A DNA stretch of 64,000 bases. It comes from CAYPPG01 sp964412555. GTDB taxonomy: Bacteria > Hinthialibacterota > Hinthialibacteria > Hinthialibacterales > Hinthialibacteraceae. The DNA is taken from contig CAYPPG010000017.1 of assembly GCA_964412555.1 (NCBI GenBank), forward strand, positions 1 through 64,000, written 5' to 3'. Position numbers and translations under genes: made by a program. Within the stretch, counting starts at the first letter, position 1. Every line of letters starts with the position of its first letter. The notes beneath the pieces were generated by a model. That model saw nothing but the letters and a program-made list of their open reading frames with translations. It searched no databases and was not told where the DNA came from. Shown piece by piece: positions 36,649-45,279 of the stretch.

Positions 36649-37712
36649 GTCTTTTTGGATTTGATCAGAGTCAAGACGACTTTTTGAAATAAAATATCCG
36701 GATCGCAAGGCTTGAGAATATAATCCTCGATATTGTATTGGATACAGGCCTCCACGGATTCCCTCGAGGATTCTCCGGTAAGCATGATGATAGGCGTTAT
36801 GGAGGTTTCCGGTAGATTTCGTAATTGCTCAACGGCTTGGATACCGTTCATCCCAGGAAGGCGGATATCCATGACAATCAAATCCGGATTTTCTTGCTGT
36901 GCGATCTCGATCCCTTCTTCTGCCGACGTGGCTTCTAGTATTTGAAAGTTTTGAGTTTCCAAAAACTTTGACGTGAATTGTAGAGTGACTTCGTCGTCTT
37001 CAACGATTAAAACAGAATATTGATTTTCCTCAAAATACGATTCGGCCTCTTCACGAGAAGAAAATAGATGAACGGAAGGAACGAATGCCATCTGTCCGGT
37101 AGATTGTGGACAGATTTTTTCACAGTTGACAATAGCAATTTCCCGCTTTTCTTTTGCCATATACTCGATCACATCTCTTATCATTACCGGACCGATCTGA
37201 GGGATTTTATCGGTAACGGAGAAATCGAGCAACATACGAAGGGAGGTCGGAATTTTTTGTTTGACGAGATCGAGAAATTTCACAAATTTTTTTAAATCGG
37301 GTGCTCCACTCAATTCACAAATGACAAGAATCCCTTTTTGTTCCACACTAAAAAGTCCATAATCCCGCTGTCCGAAGTGCTCACTTTGCTCGAGAGATTT
37401 ACCGAACTGAATGGCATAGTGATCGAATCCTTCTTTCCGCACAATTGTTCCTTCAATGTGATCCGGATGCTCCAAAACATCCTCCGGTGTTGGAAGGCCT
37501 TTCGAAATATCCTCGACAGGACATGCCACTACAATGGAACCATTTGCATATTCGTCTGTGGAAGTGAACAATGCGCCGCTAGCACTAATATTTTTAATCG
37601 TTGCCACTGATGTAAAGTGGCCATTTTTTATGCATGCGGCATACGTCAAATAAGTTGATTTTCGTGGCGCTCGCGTTGTCTTTTTGAGTGTATTCAAACG
37701 TGGTGTTTTCAT
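36603..37712 (-). CDS. PilZ - STAS-like - receiver fusion regulator
   Basis: The 369-residue protein has three parts. Residues about 10-120 look like a PilZ fold (TRAPRKSTYLTYAACIKNGH, IKNISASGALFTST), a possible cyclic-di-GMP sensor. Residues about 125-215 resemble an anti-sigma-antagonist/STAS-like domain (GILVICELSGAPDLKKF, MLLDFSVTDKIPQIGP, IAIVNCE). The C-terminal response-regulator receiver runs from about 235: VLIVEDDEVTLQF, then LIVMDIRLPGMNGIQAVEQL with the phospho-Asp, MLTGESS, and YILKPCD with the Lys. No output domain follows. Its 3' end overlaps bshA by 46 nt on the opposite strand. It may link second-messenger and phosphorelay signals to motility. Confidence 0.78.
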   Translation of the reverse strand: MKTPRLNTLKKTTRAPRKSTYLTYAACIKNGHFTSVATIKNISASGALFTSTDEYANGSIVVACPVEDISKGLPTPEDVLEHPDHIEGTIVRKEGFDHYAIQFGKSLEQSEHFGQRDYGLFSVEQKGILVICELSGAPDLKKFVKFLDLVKQKIPTSLRMLLDFSVTDKIPQIGPVMIRDVIEYMAKEKREIAIVNCEKICPQSTGQMAFVPSVHLFSSREEAESYFEENQYSVLIVEDDEVTLQFTSKFLETQNFQILEATSAEEGIEIAQQENPDLIVMDIRLPGMNGIQAVEQLRNLPETSITPIIMLTGESSRESVEACIQYNIEDYILKPCDPDILFQKVVLTLIKSKKTHSSAKANVSASSPI

Positions 37713-37846
37713 GATTGCAATACAATTGTACTTTTATTCTAATGAAGACAGTGAATTATATGGCAATATCATAGAATTCGAAAGGTTGTGCCGTCATGGG
37801 ATTCTGCTTTGAATCCCCGTAAAAAATGACTTTTTGGGAAGAAGGA

Positions 37847-38986
37847 TCAAGGTTGTGTTTCGTGAAAGAGTAGGGGGATAAATTCGGCGAGATAGCGCCG
37901 CCAGACGCTCCATTGATGTTTGCCTTCGGTTTCGTGATACTCATGTTGAATCTTCAGTTTTTTGAGTTCCTTGATGAATTGGTGATTGGATTCCAAGAGA
38001 AAATCGTCTTTGCCGATGGCAATCCAAAGAAGGTTTATTTGTTCGTTGGTACGATCCGGATTTTCGGCGAGTTTGGAAAGAACGGATTCCATTCTGCGGG
38101 CTGCCGAGCTGAAACCGCCGATCCAGGCGAACTTGTCGAGGTTCTTCAATCCGACGGTGAGAGACTGGCCGCCACCCATGGACAAACCGACAATGCTGCG
38201 TTTCTCTCGATCGGCAAAAACTCGGTATTGTGATTCGACTAAAGGAACCACTTCGTTGAGTAAATCGTTTTCGAACGATTCAATCCAATCGGTGCGTTCT
38301 CGATTTCTCCGTTCAGGTGGGATGACATGCCCATCCGGCATTACAATGAGCATCGGCTCCGCTTTTTCATCGGCAAACAGGTTATCGGCGATGGTATTGG
38401 CGCGCCCCATCCACATCCAATGCGAATCGTTATCCCCCATCCCGTGAAAGAGGTAAAGTACGGGATATTTTTTCTCCGGTTCTTGATGATATTGGGGTGG
38501 AGTGTAAATGTGTACACGGCGAAGAGAACCATCGGCGGTGGAAGAATGATACCAATGCATGGTGACGGCTCCGTGAGGAACATCCCGCCATTCGTCATGC
38601 CGGGGATTGGCCGGTGGTCCCGGTACTTCTACATATCCTCGAGAACCTTGACGGTTTTCGAAAACCATGGGATTGGAAGGATCGGTGTTCCGCACGCCGT
38701 CGACATCGTAGACGTAATCATATATACCGGGTTCAATCGGTCCGATGGTCAATGACCACACCCCTTCATCGTTTTTGACCATTTCCTTCGACCAGCCGCC
38801 AAGATATTGTTCCAGTTCACTGCTGCCGATTTTGACGGATTCGGCTTTGGGAGCGTAGAGGCGGAAGGTGACGGTGTTGTCGGCGTGCACTTCTGGTGAG
38901 ACAATGCGAGGGGATCGCTGGGCGAATGCCTGCCATGTCATCATGAGGCAAGTAAATACCATGAAACATATTATTGTTTTTTTCAT
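37847..38986 (-). CDS. Secreted CE1-type carbohydrate esterase with N-terminal E-set domain
   Basis: A Sec signal (MKKTIICFMVFTCLMMTWQA) is followed by an Ig-like E-set/CBM48-like domain (about residues 28-120: VTFRLYAPKAESVKIG, GIYDYVYDVDGVRNTDPSNP). An alpha/beta-hydrolase fold follows. YPVLYLFHGMGDNDSHW forms the oxyanion region, SIVGLSMGGGQSL contains the nucleophile Ser, IAIGKDDFLLE the Asp, and TEGKHQWSVW the His. This is the layout of feruloyl/acetyl-xylan esterases of the XynZ type, which remove acyl groups from plant or algal polysaccharides. It lies 32 nt after the GH106-like gene on the same strand, a pair for glycan breakdown. Confidence 0.86.
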   Translation of the reverse strand: MKKTIICFMVFTCLMMTWQAFAQRSPRIVSPEVHADNTVTFRLYAPKAESVKIGSSELEQYLGGWSKEMVKNDEGVWSLTIGPIEPGIYDYVYDVDGVRNTDPSNPMVFENRQGSRGYVEVPGPPANPRHDEWRDVPHGAVTMHWYHSSTADGSLRRVHIYTPPQYHQEPEKKYPVLYLFHGMGDNDSHWMWMGRANTIADNLFADEKAEPMLIVMPDGHVIPPERRNRERTDWIESFENDLLNEVVPLVESQYRVFADREKRSIVGLSMGGGQSLTVGLKNLDKFAWIGGFSSAARRMESVLSKLAENPDRTNEQINLLWIAIGKDDFLLESNHQFIKELKKLKIQHEYHETEGKHQWSVWRRYLAEFIPLLFHETQP

Positions 38987-39018
38987 AGTTATATCTCCTC
39001 CCCTGAATCATCAGGATG

Positions 39019-42000
39019 TTAATATACTTTGAATGGTGAGTGAAGCCCATAACCAATCACATCGTACCGATCCCCCGCCGGCTGCCCCTCTTCCGGTGCA
39101 CGATGAAACATTCCCGGCCAGGCGGAACCACGCACTGGGCCGTTGTGATGAGGCCCTAAAAGATTTTTTAGACTGCCGAATACAATCACGCTTACCGTAT
39201 TTTCACCTTCTTTCACGAAATCGCTGATATCCAGCTCCCACGGCTGCCATCCAATATACCCGGCGGATTTCCCGTTAACATCCACACGGGCGACCGTGCC
39301 TGTCCAATCATGGAGTTTCACAATGTGACCTTGGTTGTTTTTGTTTATTACGTATTTACGTGTATATGCCACTGTATGAGGATAGCAAGGAAGACCTTGT
39401 TCCGGCCATGATCCGAGTTCTAATGGTTCGGGAGGATCGATGCGCCAACCTTTTTCGATGCTGGTCAGATTGAAATCGCCCAACAGATAGACCGGTTCCG
39501 GTTCGTGATGGAGTGTAAATGGTTTCGCTTTTGTTGAAATGACATTACGTCCTTCTTCAAGCCAATTCGGTTGAATCTTATATACAGTAAATGAGCGATC
39601 CAGCCACCATTCCCCTTGTTCCGCTTCTATGGTATGACCGTTGACGGAAACGGTATAGCGGTCGCCGCGCTCGACAACCAACTGAAGGGATGGCATCGAA
39701 CCGAACGATCCCATTTGGAATGGATAGCGTAATTCAAAACCGGAATTAGGAGGAAAGTGGTCTTGTTGAATAATTTCATCCTTGAACTGCACACCGCTGT
39801 CCCATGGATTTTTTTGCATCCCGTGTGCCTGATATATTAATGTTTGCGCGTTATAAAAGTATAAACCTTCCGTGACTTCCCCGTTCAAAACGAGATCGAC
39901 ATAGTCGAGTGGAACGACATTGGGTTCAAGCCTTTCGATTTTCATTTCCCCGACCGTTTTAAGGGGGGTGTCATTTACAATTGCTTTTTCCGGTTGTTTT
40001 GCCGTCGGTTTTCCTTCCCGATGGATGGCAAACAGGACGCTGCCGGCCGGCGGGAGTTCGAAATCCCACAACATGGTATCCCTTTCGGCATTGCCGGTGT
40101 GAAATGGAGGCATGGTTTGCTCGGATACGATGGTTCCATCCTCGGGATTCCAACGTTCGACGTATTTTCCATATGCTGCTACTTGGCCCGTAGAGGATTC
40201 CTTCAAACTCGTATTGGATATGAAGAGAAGATAGCCGTCTTCGAGTTCGCGAAGGTGATGATAGACCCGCCCTTCTTCCGGCGGTGTAGAGGTGATTAAG
40301 ACTCCGGCGTTTCCATAGGTTTGGGCAAGATATTGTGGAGGATGATCGTCTTCCATCCATCGCGAACCGGCGAGTTGTTTTATTTTTTGGACTCGATCAT
40401 TGGGGATGCAATCGATGTAAGGGGGAACACCAACGCAGCTAATGATTTTTCCACCGTTTTTCACATATTTTTCCAGTAGATTGACGGTCGTGCTTTCGAG
40501 GTTTTCGAGACCGGGGGGAAGAATGACCAAATCGTATGCGCATTCACCGATAATCAGTTGATTTTCGTGAACATCAGCGTGATCGGCCATGACCGGTTCA
40601 CTGCCCAGATCGAAGGCTACATGCGTGGCGCCAAGCTCGGTTATATAACTTTGGAAGGCGGAACCGAGTTGTTCTAGCTTTTCCCGTTGTGTTCCGCTCC
40701 AATTATACATCCACATCGTCGTTGTGGGTTGGATAACGAGAATGGGATTTCGTTCTTTTCCTGCAGCCAGTGCCCAGGATAAGCGGCCGAAATAATCGGC
40801 GGTCAGGTGATACGCTTCCCAATAGGGGGCGTGATAGGAAAACGACTGGGGATGGTCGCGTTTGCGGGCGCCTCGGATGGTGTAATAACTGAGGTGGGGA
40901 TTCAATAGGTTGACCCCCCCGGCATAGAGGAAATCGCCGATGCGCTTCATATCTTCAAGACGCAGTTCCCATCCACCGGCGCCGTACGCTTCGCAGAGTT
41001 TGCGGATGCGGCCGAATTGGTTGGCGATGCTGTCAATTTCTTTGTTCGCGCGGTAATTGCCGAATTGGGCATGAGGACCTTCGCTGTATTGATTCATAAG
41101 GCAGTCAATGCCGGGCCAATGCTGCCAGGCGTTGAAACTCATGACATCGGGATTATGGTTGATGGCCGGCCAACCGTGTTCCCAAACGTGGCCGGTTGCG
41201 GGAAGATCGCGAATATCGCAGGCTTCATAATAAGGCTTGGCAAAATTGTTGATAAACAAATCAAGGATTGTGGCGGCATAGTCGTGCCGGATGCGCCGCC
41301 AATCGCCCATATCGGCATGGAGAGAAGGGAGGTGGTCGAGGATGTCGTAGCCCCACCGCTTCTTGAATTCTTCCGGCAGGATTTTCGACCAACAACCGGC
41401 GACTTGCGGTTCGTCGGTGAAACAGGCCAGGACGACTTTACCATACAAATCGGACAAAGCCGTATCATATGACCCCAAGGTAATATCGAGGAATGCTTCT
41501 GCAACTTCTGGGCGCATTAGATCAACATAATTGCGTCCACCGTACCACGGCGATTTGCTAGGATGACGGGTGTTGTAAAGGATATATGTGGCCGGTTCGA
41601 GTCCTAAATCTTTGGCGTTTTTCTCTTCAACCGCTGCATTCAACGGAAGTGCAACACGCTTGTATTCCCCTTTTTCCGAGTTTGTGACGCGATAAAGAGC
41701 GATTGTATCGGCACTCAATTGGAGTTGGTCCAGTTTTTCGGGCGGGAATTCCTGCCGTTGAAGTGAGATTTGGTCCATCTCGGGAAGGCGCTCTGGCACG
41801 TGGCCTCCGGCAAAGCCGGATGGATAGCTGTTTTCGTCATAAATGTATGTCACCATCCCGCGTTTATCGGCTTCCTCAGCGGTAAAACGCCAGAGTTCCA
41901 GCCAGCGTTCGGAGAGATACGGGGTAATCAAGCCGGGGCGGGGATGAACGAAAACGCCGCCGAATCCCTCTTTTTTGAATTCATCCAACTGCCATGCAAT

Positions 42001-42192
42001 TTCATCCTCCTGCATATCGCCATTCCACACATAGAGTGGAGCAGGGCGATATGCGGCGGGTGGATTTGCAAATTGTTCTTGAACTTCATCAAGCGTCGAT
42101 ATTTCCAATTCCGACGGATTGGTGGTATAGCCGAAGGAAACGAAAATAAACGGTGATGTAAGGCATAAACAAATAATAAATAGATTCTTCAT
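39019..42192 (-). CDS. GH106-like alpha-L-rhamnosidase, secreted
   Basis: The protein has 1057 residues with a Sec signal (MKNLFIICLCLTSPFIFVSF). The N-terminal catalytic half shows the Glyco_hydro_106 pattern: FANPPAAYRPAPLYVWNGDM, GFGGVFVHPRPGLITPYLSE, VTYIYDENSYPSGFAGG and ACFTDEPQVAGCWSK (likely acidic catalytic residues). A central region carries a beta-galactosidase-like flavour (YEACDIRDLPATGHVWEHGW). The C-terminal third is beta-rich, with GH2-type sandwich segments (KLHDWTGTVARVDVNGKSAG, NTVSVIVFG). It would remove rhamnose from plant or bacterial polysaccharides outside the cell. The exact linkage cannot be told from sequence. Confidence 0.82.
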   Translation of the reverse strand: MKNLFIICLCLTSPFIFVSFGYTTNPSELEISTLDEVQEQFANPPAAYRPAPLYVWNGDMQEDEIAWQLDEFKKEGFGGVFVHPRPGLITPYLSERWLELWRFTAEEADKRGMVTYIYDENSYPSGFAGGHVPERLPEMDQISLQRQEFPPEKLDQLQLSADTIALYRVTNSEKGEYKRVALPLNAAVEEKNAKDLGLEPATYILYNTRHPSKSPWYGGRNYVDLMRPEVAEAFLDITLGSYDTALSDLYGKVVLACFTDEPQVAGCWSKILPEEFKKRWGYDILDHLPSLHADMGDWRRIRHDYAATILDLFINNFAKPYYEACDIRDLPATGHVWEHGWPAINHNPDVMSFNAWQHWPGIDCLMNQYSEGPHAQFGNYRANKEIDSIANQFGRIRKLCEAYGAGGWELRLEDMKRIGDFLYAGGVNLLNPHLSYYTIRGARKRDHPQSFSYHAPYWEAYHLTADYFGRLSWALAAGKERNPILVIQPTTTMWMYNWSGTQREKLEQLGSAFQSYITELGATHVAFDLGSEPVMADHADVHENQLIIGECAYDLVILPPGLENLESTTVNLLEKYVKNGGKIISCVGVPPYIDCIPNDRVQKIKQLAGSRWMEDDHPPQYLAQTYGNAGVLITSTPPEEGRVYHHLRELEDGYLLFISNTSLKESSTGQVAAYGKYVERWNPEDGTIVSEQTMPPFHTGNAERDTMLWDFELPPAGSVLFAIHREGKPTAKQPEKAIVNDTPLKTVGEMKIERLEPNVVPLDYVDLVLNGEVTEGLYFYNAQTLIYQAHGMQKNPWDSGVQFKDEIIQQDHFPPNSGFELRYPFQMGSFGSMPSLQLVVERGDRYTVSVNGHTIEAEQGEWWLDRSFTVYKIQPNWLEEGRNVISTKAKPFTLHHEPEPVYLLGDFNLTSIEKGWRIDPPEPLELGSWPEQGLPCYPHTVAYTRKYVINKNNQGHIVKLHDWTGTVARVDVNGKSAGYIGWQPWELDISDFVKEGENTVSVIVFGSLKNLLGPHHNGPVRGSAWPGMFHRAPEEGQPAGDRYDVIGYGLHSPFKVY

Positions 42193-42570
42193 GGGATCAC
42201 CTCAATAGTGGATTGGAATGAAAGGTAGTATAGATGATTTTGTAGAATTTTGAAAAGCGTCAGCATCTGCAGAGGTGAAATAAAATTTAGCCCACAAAGC
42301 GGTTTTGTTTCACCGGACTGAAGGATTTTGGAGAAAGAATAGATTTACTTGCCATAGAATGATCGATCAGAATACCGGGATTGATATAGGGCACTGGTGC
42401 CGTCAATGAAATACACTCATTATGTCGTTCGAAGGGAGTTTGAATCCGTATACTTCTCTTAACTCTTTCCTAAAACGGATTACAATCGAAGCGGATATAG
42501 CCAATATAAAATGCCATTTTATGGGATACTTTGGTCATTCAATTATAAGGAGAAATGAGCGTGAATTATC
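42193..42570. other. Intergenic region between divergent genes
   Basis: These 378 nt separate the GH106-like gene (-) from kdsB (+). They hold the inverted repeat at 42274-42314 and the ribosome-binding site AAGGAG at 42547-42552. I see no gene with a family signature. Confidence 0.5.
42274..42314. repeat. 12-bp inverted repeat
   Basis: GGTGAAATAAAA (42274-42285) and TTTTGTTTCACC (42303-42314) pair over 12 positions with one U-G pair, around a 17-nt loop. The site lies 82 nt upstream of the GH106-like gene start. It could be an operator or an attenuator-like hairpin; there is no T-run. Confidence 0.55.
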
Positions 42571-42578
42571 ATGACTGA
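42555..42578 (+). promoter_or_regulatory. Possible short leader frame overlapping the kdsB start
   Basis: A seven-codon frame (MSVNYHD) from ATG 42555 to TGA 42576-42578 overlaps the kdsB ATG at 42571. AAGGAG at 42547-42552 is too far from the kdsB ATG (18 nt) but fits GTG 42561 in this leader frame (8 nt). Translation of kdsB may be coupled to it. Confidence 0.4.
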
Positions 42579-43329
42579 AAAAAAGGTTGTAGGAATCATC
42601 CCTGCTCGTTATGCTTCCACCCGCCTTCCCGGAAAAGCGTTGAAACCGATCTTGGGAATCTCTATGATTCAAAGAGTATATGAACGTTCCATTCAAAGCA
42701 AATGTCTGAACGAAGTATATATCGCCACTGACGACATGCGGATAGCAGATGTCGTCAAAGCGTTCGGTGGACACACCATTATGACATCTCCTGACTGTCA
42801 AAGCGGAACGGATCGTGCGGCGGAAGCCGTTCGAACAATTGAAGCGGATATTGTGGTCAACATTCAAGGAGATCAGCCTTTCATCGATCCGCTTATGATC
42901 GATGAAGGGGTTCAACCGTTGTTGGATGATGACAGTCTGAAAATCTGCACGCTCATGCATCCCATTCTCAAGGATGAAGACCTCCAAGATCCAGGAGTCG
43001 TGAAAATCGTCGCCGATCTTCAATGGAACGCTTTATATAGTTCACGATCATTAATTCCTTACCCCAATACAGATATTTCTCATACCGTTTATGAGCATAT
43101 TGGATTGTATGTTTATCGGAAGGATTTTTTGCTTCACCTCTCTTCTCTGCCCCCAACCCCTCTTGAGCGAATCGAATCGTTGGAGCAATTACGGGTTCTT
43201 GAGCACGGTTACCGGCTACGGGTTGTAGAAACTCAGACCCGGGATAATGAATTCCACGGATTCAGTGTTGATACAGAACAAGACATTCTCCGCGCAGAAG
43301 CCATGTTGCGCGAACGACAGTTAACATAA
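42571..43329 (+). CDS. kdsB: 3-deoxy-manno-octulosonate cytidylyltransferase
   Basis: The 252-residue protein has the full KdsB signature: VVGIIPARYASTRLPGKALK (nucleotide-binding loop), QRVYERSIQSKCLNEVYIAT, MTSPDCQSGTDRAAEAV, VVNIQGDQPFIDP (the metal-binding Asp), and GLYVYRKDFL. It uses CTP to activate Kdo for lipopolysaccharide core synthesis in the cytoplasm, which supports a Gram-negative outer membrane with LPS. The start is the canonical family position, but its own ribosome-binding site is weak. It is followed after 20 nt by an uncharacterised gene, and both appear to share the terminator at 44543. Confidence 0.95.
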   Translation: MTEKKVVGIIPARYASTRLPGKALKPILGISMIQRVYERSIQSKCLNEVYIATDDMRIADVVKAFGGHTIMTSPDCQSGTDRAAEAVRTIEADIVVNIQGDQPFIDPLMIDEGVQPLLDDDSLKICTLMHPILKDEDLQDPGVVKIVADLQWNALYSSRSLIPYPNTDISHTVYEHIGLYVYRKDFLLHLSSLPPTPLERIESLEQLRVLEHGYRLRVVETQTRDNEFHGFSVDTEQDILRAEAMLRERQLT

Positions 43330-43349
43330 ATTTTAAGGAAAGGCACCCC

Positions 43350-44555
43350 ATGATCGATAACTACCAGCAGATACTCGAAGAAATGGAATCCACCCTCGAC
43401 TCCGAGACGTTGGATCGTGTGGAACAGGCTGTGGATCACATCGCAGCAGCCAAGAAGAGAGGGGGAAAAATCGCGATAGTCACCGGCAGCGGTCCGAACA
43501 TCCACGAAGGAGTGACGACACTGATTGCGGAGCTGATGCGGGTGGGTATCGTTGACGGAGTTACCACCAGTTCCGCCGTGATTGCACACGAAATGGGGGG
43601 GACATTGGATAAAGTGAAACGGTGTGCAGGATCATCGGCCGGAATCGATTCATATTTTCTACCCCTTGGCGGTGAATTTGAATTATCGGAAATGGAGGAA
43701 GCTCTTCTGCAGGAGATTCAAGATTATATAGTTATTGATCATCAACTCATTGAAAAGTTGAAAAATGCGGAAGGGAAAACGATTATCAAAGCGGCGGGAA
43801 ATCTTGGCTATCCTGTCGGGCTTTGGCTTGAACGTTTGGCCGTTGAAATCGGTTTTCTTGCCCATTCTCATGGAATGCCGTTCGAATATATTGCCGGGCT
43901 TGGAGCCGATGAAAAAACCATGATCGGCAGAGGAGCTCGACAGAATCTGCCGGTTCTCGTGACGATTCCTCAGTTGATCGGTGGCGGAATGGTCGGTCTT
44001 TCTATCGGGGATAGTATAAGCATCAACGAAAGGGCGAATCGGGTAGGACATCTTTTGAGCGAAGCCGATGTCATCATCGAATCGGCCGTTGCACTGACAC
44101 AAGAAATCCATGACGGCCCATTGGAGCGCTATACGGGACACGGTCTTTGGTCTGCATGGCAAGAACATTTTACGTATTCGCTTGAAGGGAAAACCCTCAT
44201 CCGAATTGATTTGGATCCCAATTTGGATCATGTATGCCGGATCGAAAAGGAAGGAAGCGCCGTTCAACAAGCAATTGCTGACGGTCAGCCCAAAACCAAA
44301 CTGTTCAAGGTTCCTTTCCGGATGGAAATGTCGGGATTCGCAAGGTTGCCGGGCAGTTTGCCCATTATTGGAGATATTGGATTGATTTGGCCGGCTATTG
44401 CAAGACGGCTCGCAAAACGGTTGGACCGAACATTGCAATTCATGTCCTATCCTCAACAATCACAAGAAGGAAAAACGATGCGGGAATGGATCGTAAAGCA
44501 TGTGAAACCGATCAATCGCCAACAGATTTGTGAAAAAGGAAAGGGGAGAAACTAG
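43350..44555 (+). CDS. Conserved protein with possible deoxyhypusine-synthase/LOR-SDH-like fold
   Basis: I do not recognise a characterised family with certainty. After a short helical start, the 401-residue protein reads GKIAIVTGSGPNIHEGVTTL, IAELMRVGIVDGVTTSSAVI and AHEMGG. This resembles the NAD-binding core of deoxyhypusine synthase and the LOR/SDH (ArgZ-type ornithine cyclodeaminase) C-terminal domain. Later regions include GGGMVGLSIGDSISINERAN and FARLPGSLPIIGDIGLIWPA. There is no signal peptide or membrane helix. It sits directly behind kdsB and before a terminator, so it is probably co-expressed with kdsB. The functional link to Kdo metabolism is unknown. Confidence 0.6.
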   Translation: MIDNYQQILEEMESTLDSETLDRVEQAVDHIAAAKKRGGKIAIVTGSGPNIHEGVTTLIAELMRVGIVDGVTTSSAVIAHEMGGTLDKVKRCAGSSAGIDSYFLPLGGEFELSEMEEALLQEIQDYIVIDHQLIEKLKNAEGKTIIKAAGNLGYPVGLWLERLAVEIGFLAHSHGMPFEYIAGLGADEKTMIGRGARQNLPVLVTIPQLIGGGMVGLSIGDSISINERANRVGHLLSEADVIIESAVALTQEIHDGPLERYTGHGLWSAWQEHFTYSLEGKTLIRIDLDPNLDHVCRIEKEGSAVQQAIADGQPKTKLFKVPFRMEMSGFARLPGSLPIIGDIGLIWPAIARRLAKRLDRTLQFMSYPQQSQEGKTMREWIVKHVKPINRQQICEKGKGRN

Positions 44556-44572
44556 ACTTCTCCCCTCTTTCT
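44543..44572 (+). terminator. Intrinsic terminator after the kdsB operon
   Basis: GGGGAGAA (44543-44550) and TTCTCCCC (44558-44565) form a perfect 8-bp stem with a 7-nt loop, followed by the T-rich TCTTTCTT. The stop codon of the upstream gene (44553-44555) lies within the loop. Confidence 0.88.
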
Positions 44573-44633
44573 TCATGGGATCGTATGTTCGATCCCGGGT
44601 TTCTTTCAACAAGAACCTTCGAAAAAGAATGAC

Positions 44634-44822
44634 TTATGAATGCACGCGTTTTTTGAGACGCTTGACGGCTTTGAGATGTTTTTTGCGTTTCCGCACACTT
44701 GGCTTCTCATAATAAGCATTCTTACGGATATCTTGCGGAATACTTTCTTTGATGCATTTCCGTTTGAATCGCTTTAAAGCGACAGCAATATCTTCTTCAT
44801 CTCGTAATTCGACAGCTACCAA
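44634..44822 (-). CDS. rpsU: 30S ribosomal protein S21
   Basis: The 62-residue protein reads MVAVELRDEEDIAVALKRFK, followed by RKCIKESIPQDIRKNAYYEK and a basic tail. It is a clear S21, which sits on the small ribosomal subunit and aids initiation. The start is a rare TTG at 44820-44822, with AAGGGTG about 10 nt upstream. It stands alone on the minus strand between the kdsB terminator and a pseudopilin gene, so it has its own promoter in the AT-rich region upstream. Confidence 0.93.
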   Translation of the reverse strand: MVAVELRDEEDIAVALKRFKRKCIKESIPQDIRKNAYYEKPSVRKRKKHLKAVKRLKKRVHS

Positions 44823-45279
44823 ATTATATCACACCCTTACTATAAAATTTTTGTTGTCGGGTTTACCCCGATAGATACAATAAAACAAGTTGTTCTTGTT
44901 GGAAGGTCTAAAAGGATACATGCTATTGGGGAATTCGTCAATATTCATTTCTCAAGATTTTTCACTAGCAATTCTTGTGATAACAACATTCTATTAGATA
45001 CCACTTTTCAGATCACTTACATAAATTCAATAAAATGAACATATTAAGGTTAAAGTGCTATTGAATGCCTCTTATTTTGGTACTGATAACTCAATAATAT
45101 TTATGGTTATTTTACAAGGAAATTTCTCATTTTGCCGGTTTTTCTCGAGGTTACAGGTTTCCATATTCACTTTTTTGAAAAGGTTCACTAGACGGCTTTT
45201 TTTTCGAATGATATTGCAATATAATGAAAAATTGATACATATACTATATCTTTGGGGAAAGGAAAAGTTGAACTCAGAC
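44823..45279. other. 457-nt AT-rich region between divergent rpsU and a pseudopilin gene
   Basis: It should contain the promoters of both genes. The pseudopilin frame stays open upstream to 45055, but that extension lacks a ribosome-binding site and has unlikely composition (many Phe), so I treat it as untranslated. GGGGAAAGGAAAAG at 45254-45267 is the downstream ribosome-binding site. No RNA gene is recognised. Confidence 0.5.

Noticed and set aside
45055..45279. An N-terminal extension of the second pseudopilin
   Set aside because: The composition is unlike protein, there is no ribosome-binding site, and the prepilin leader would be far too long.
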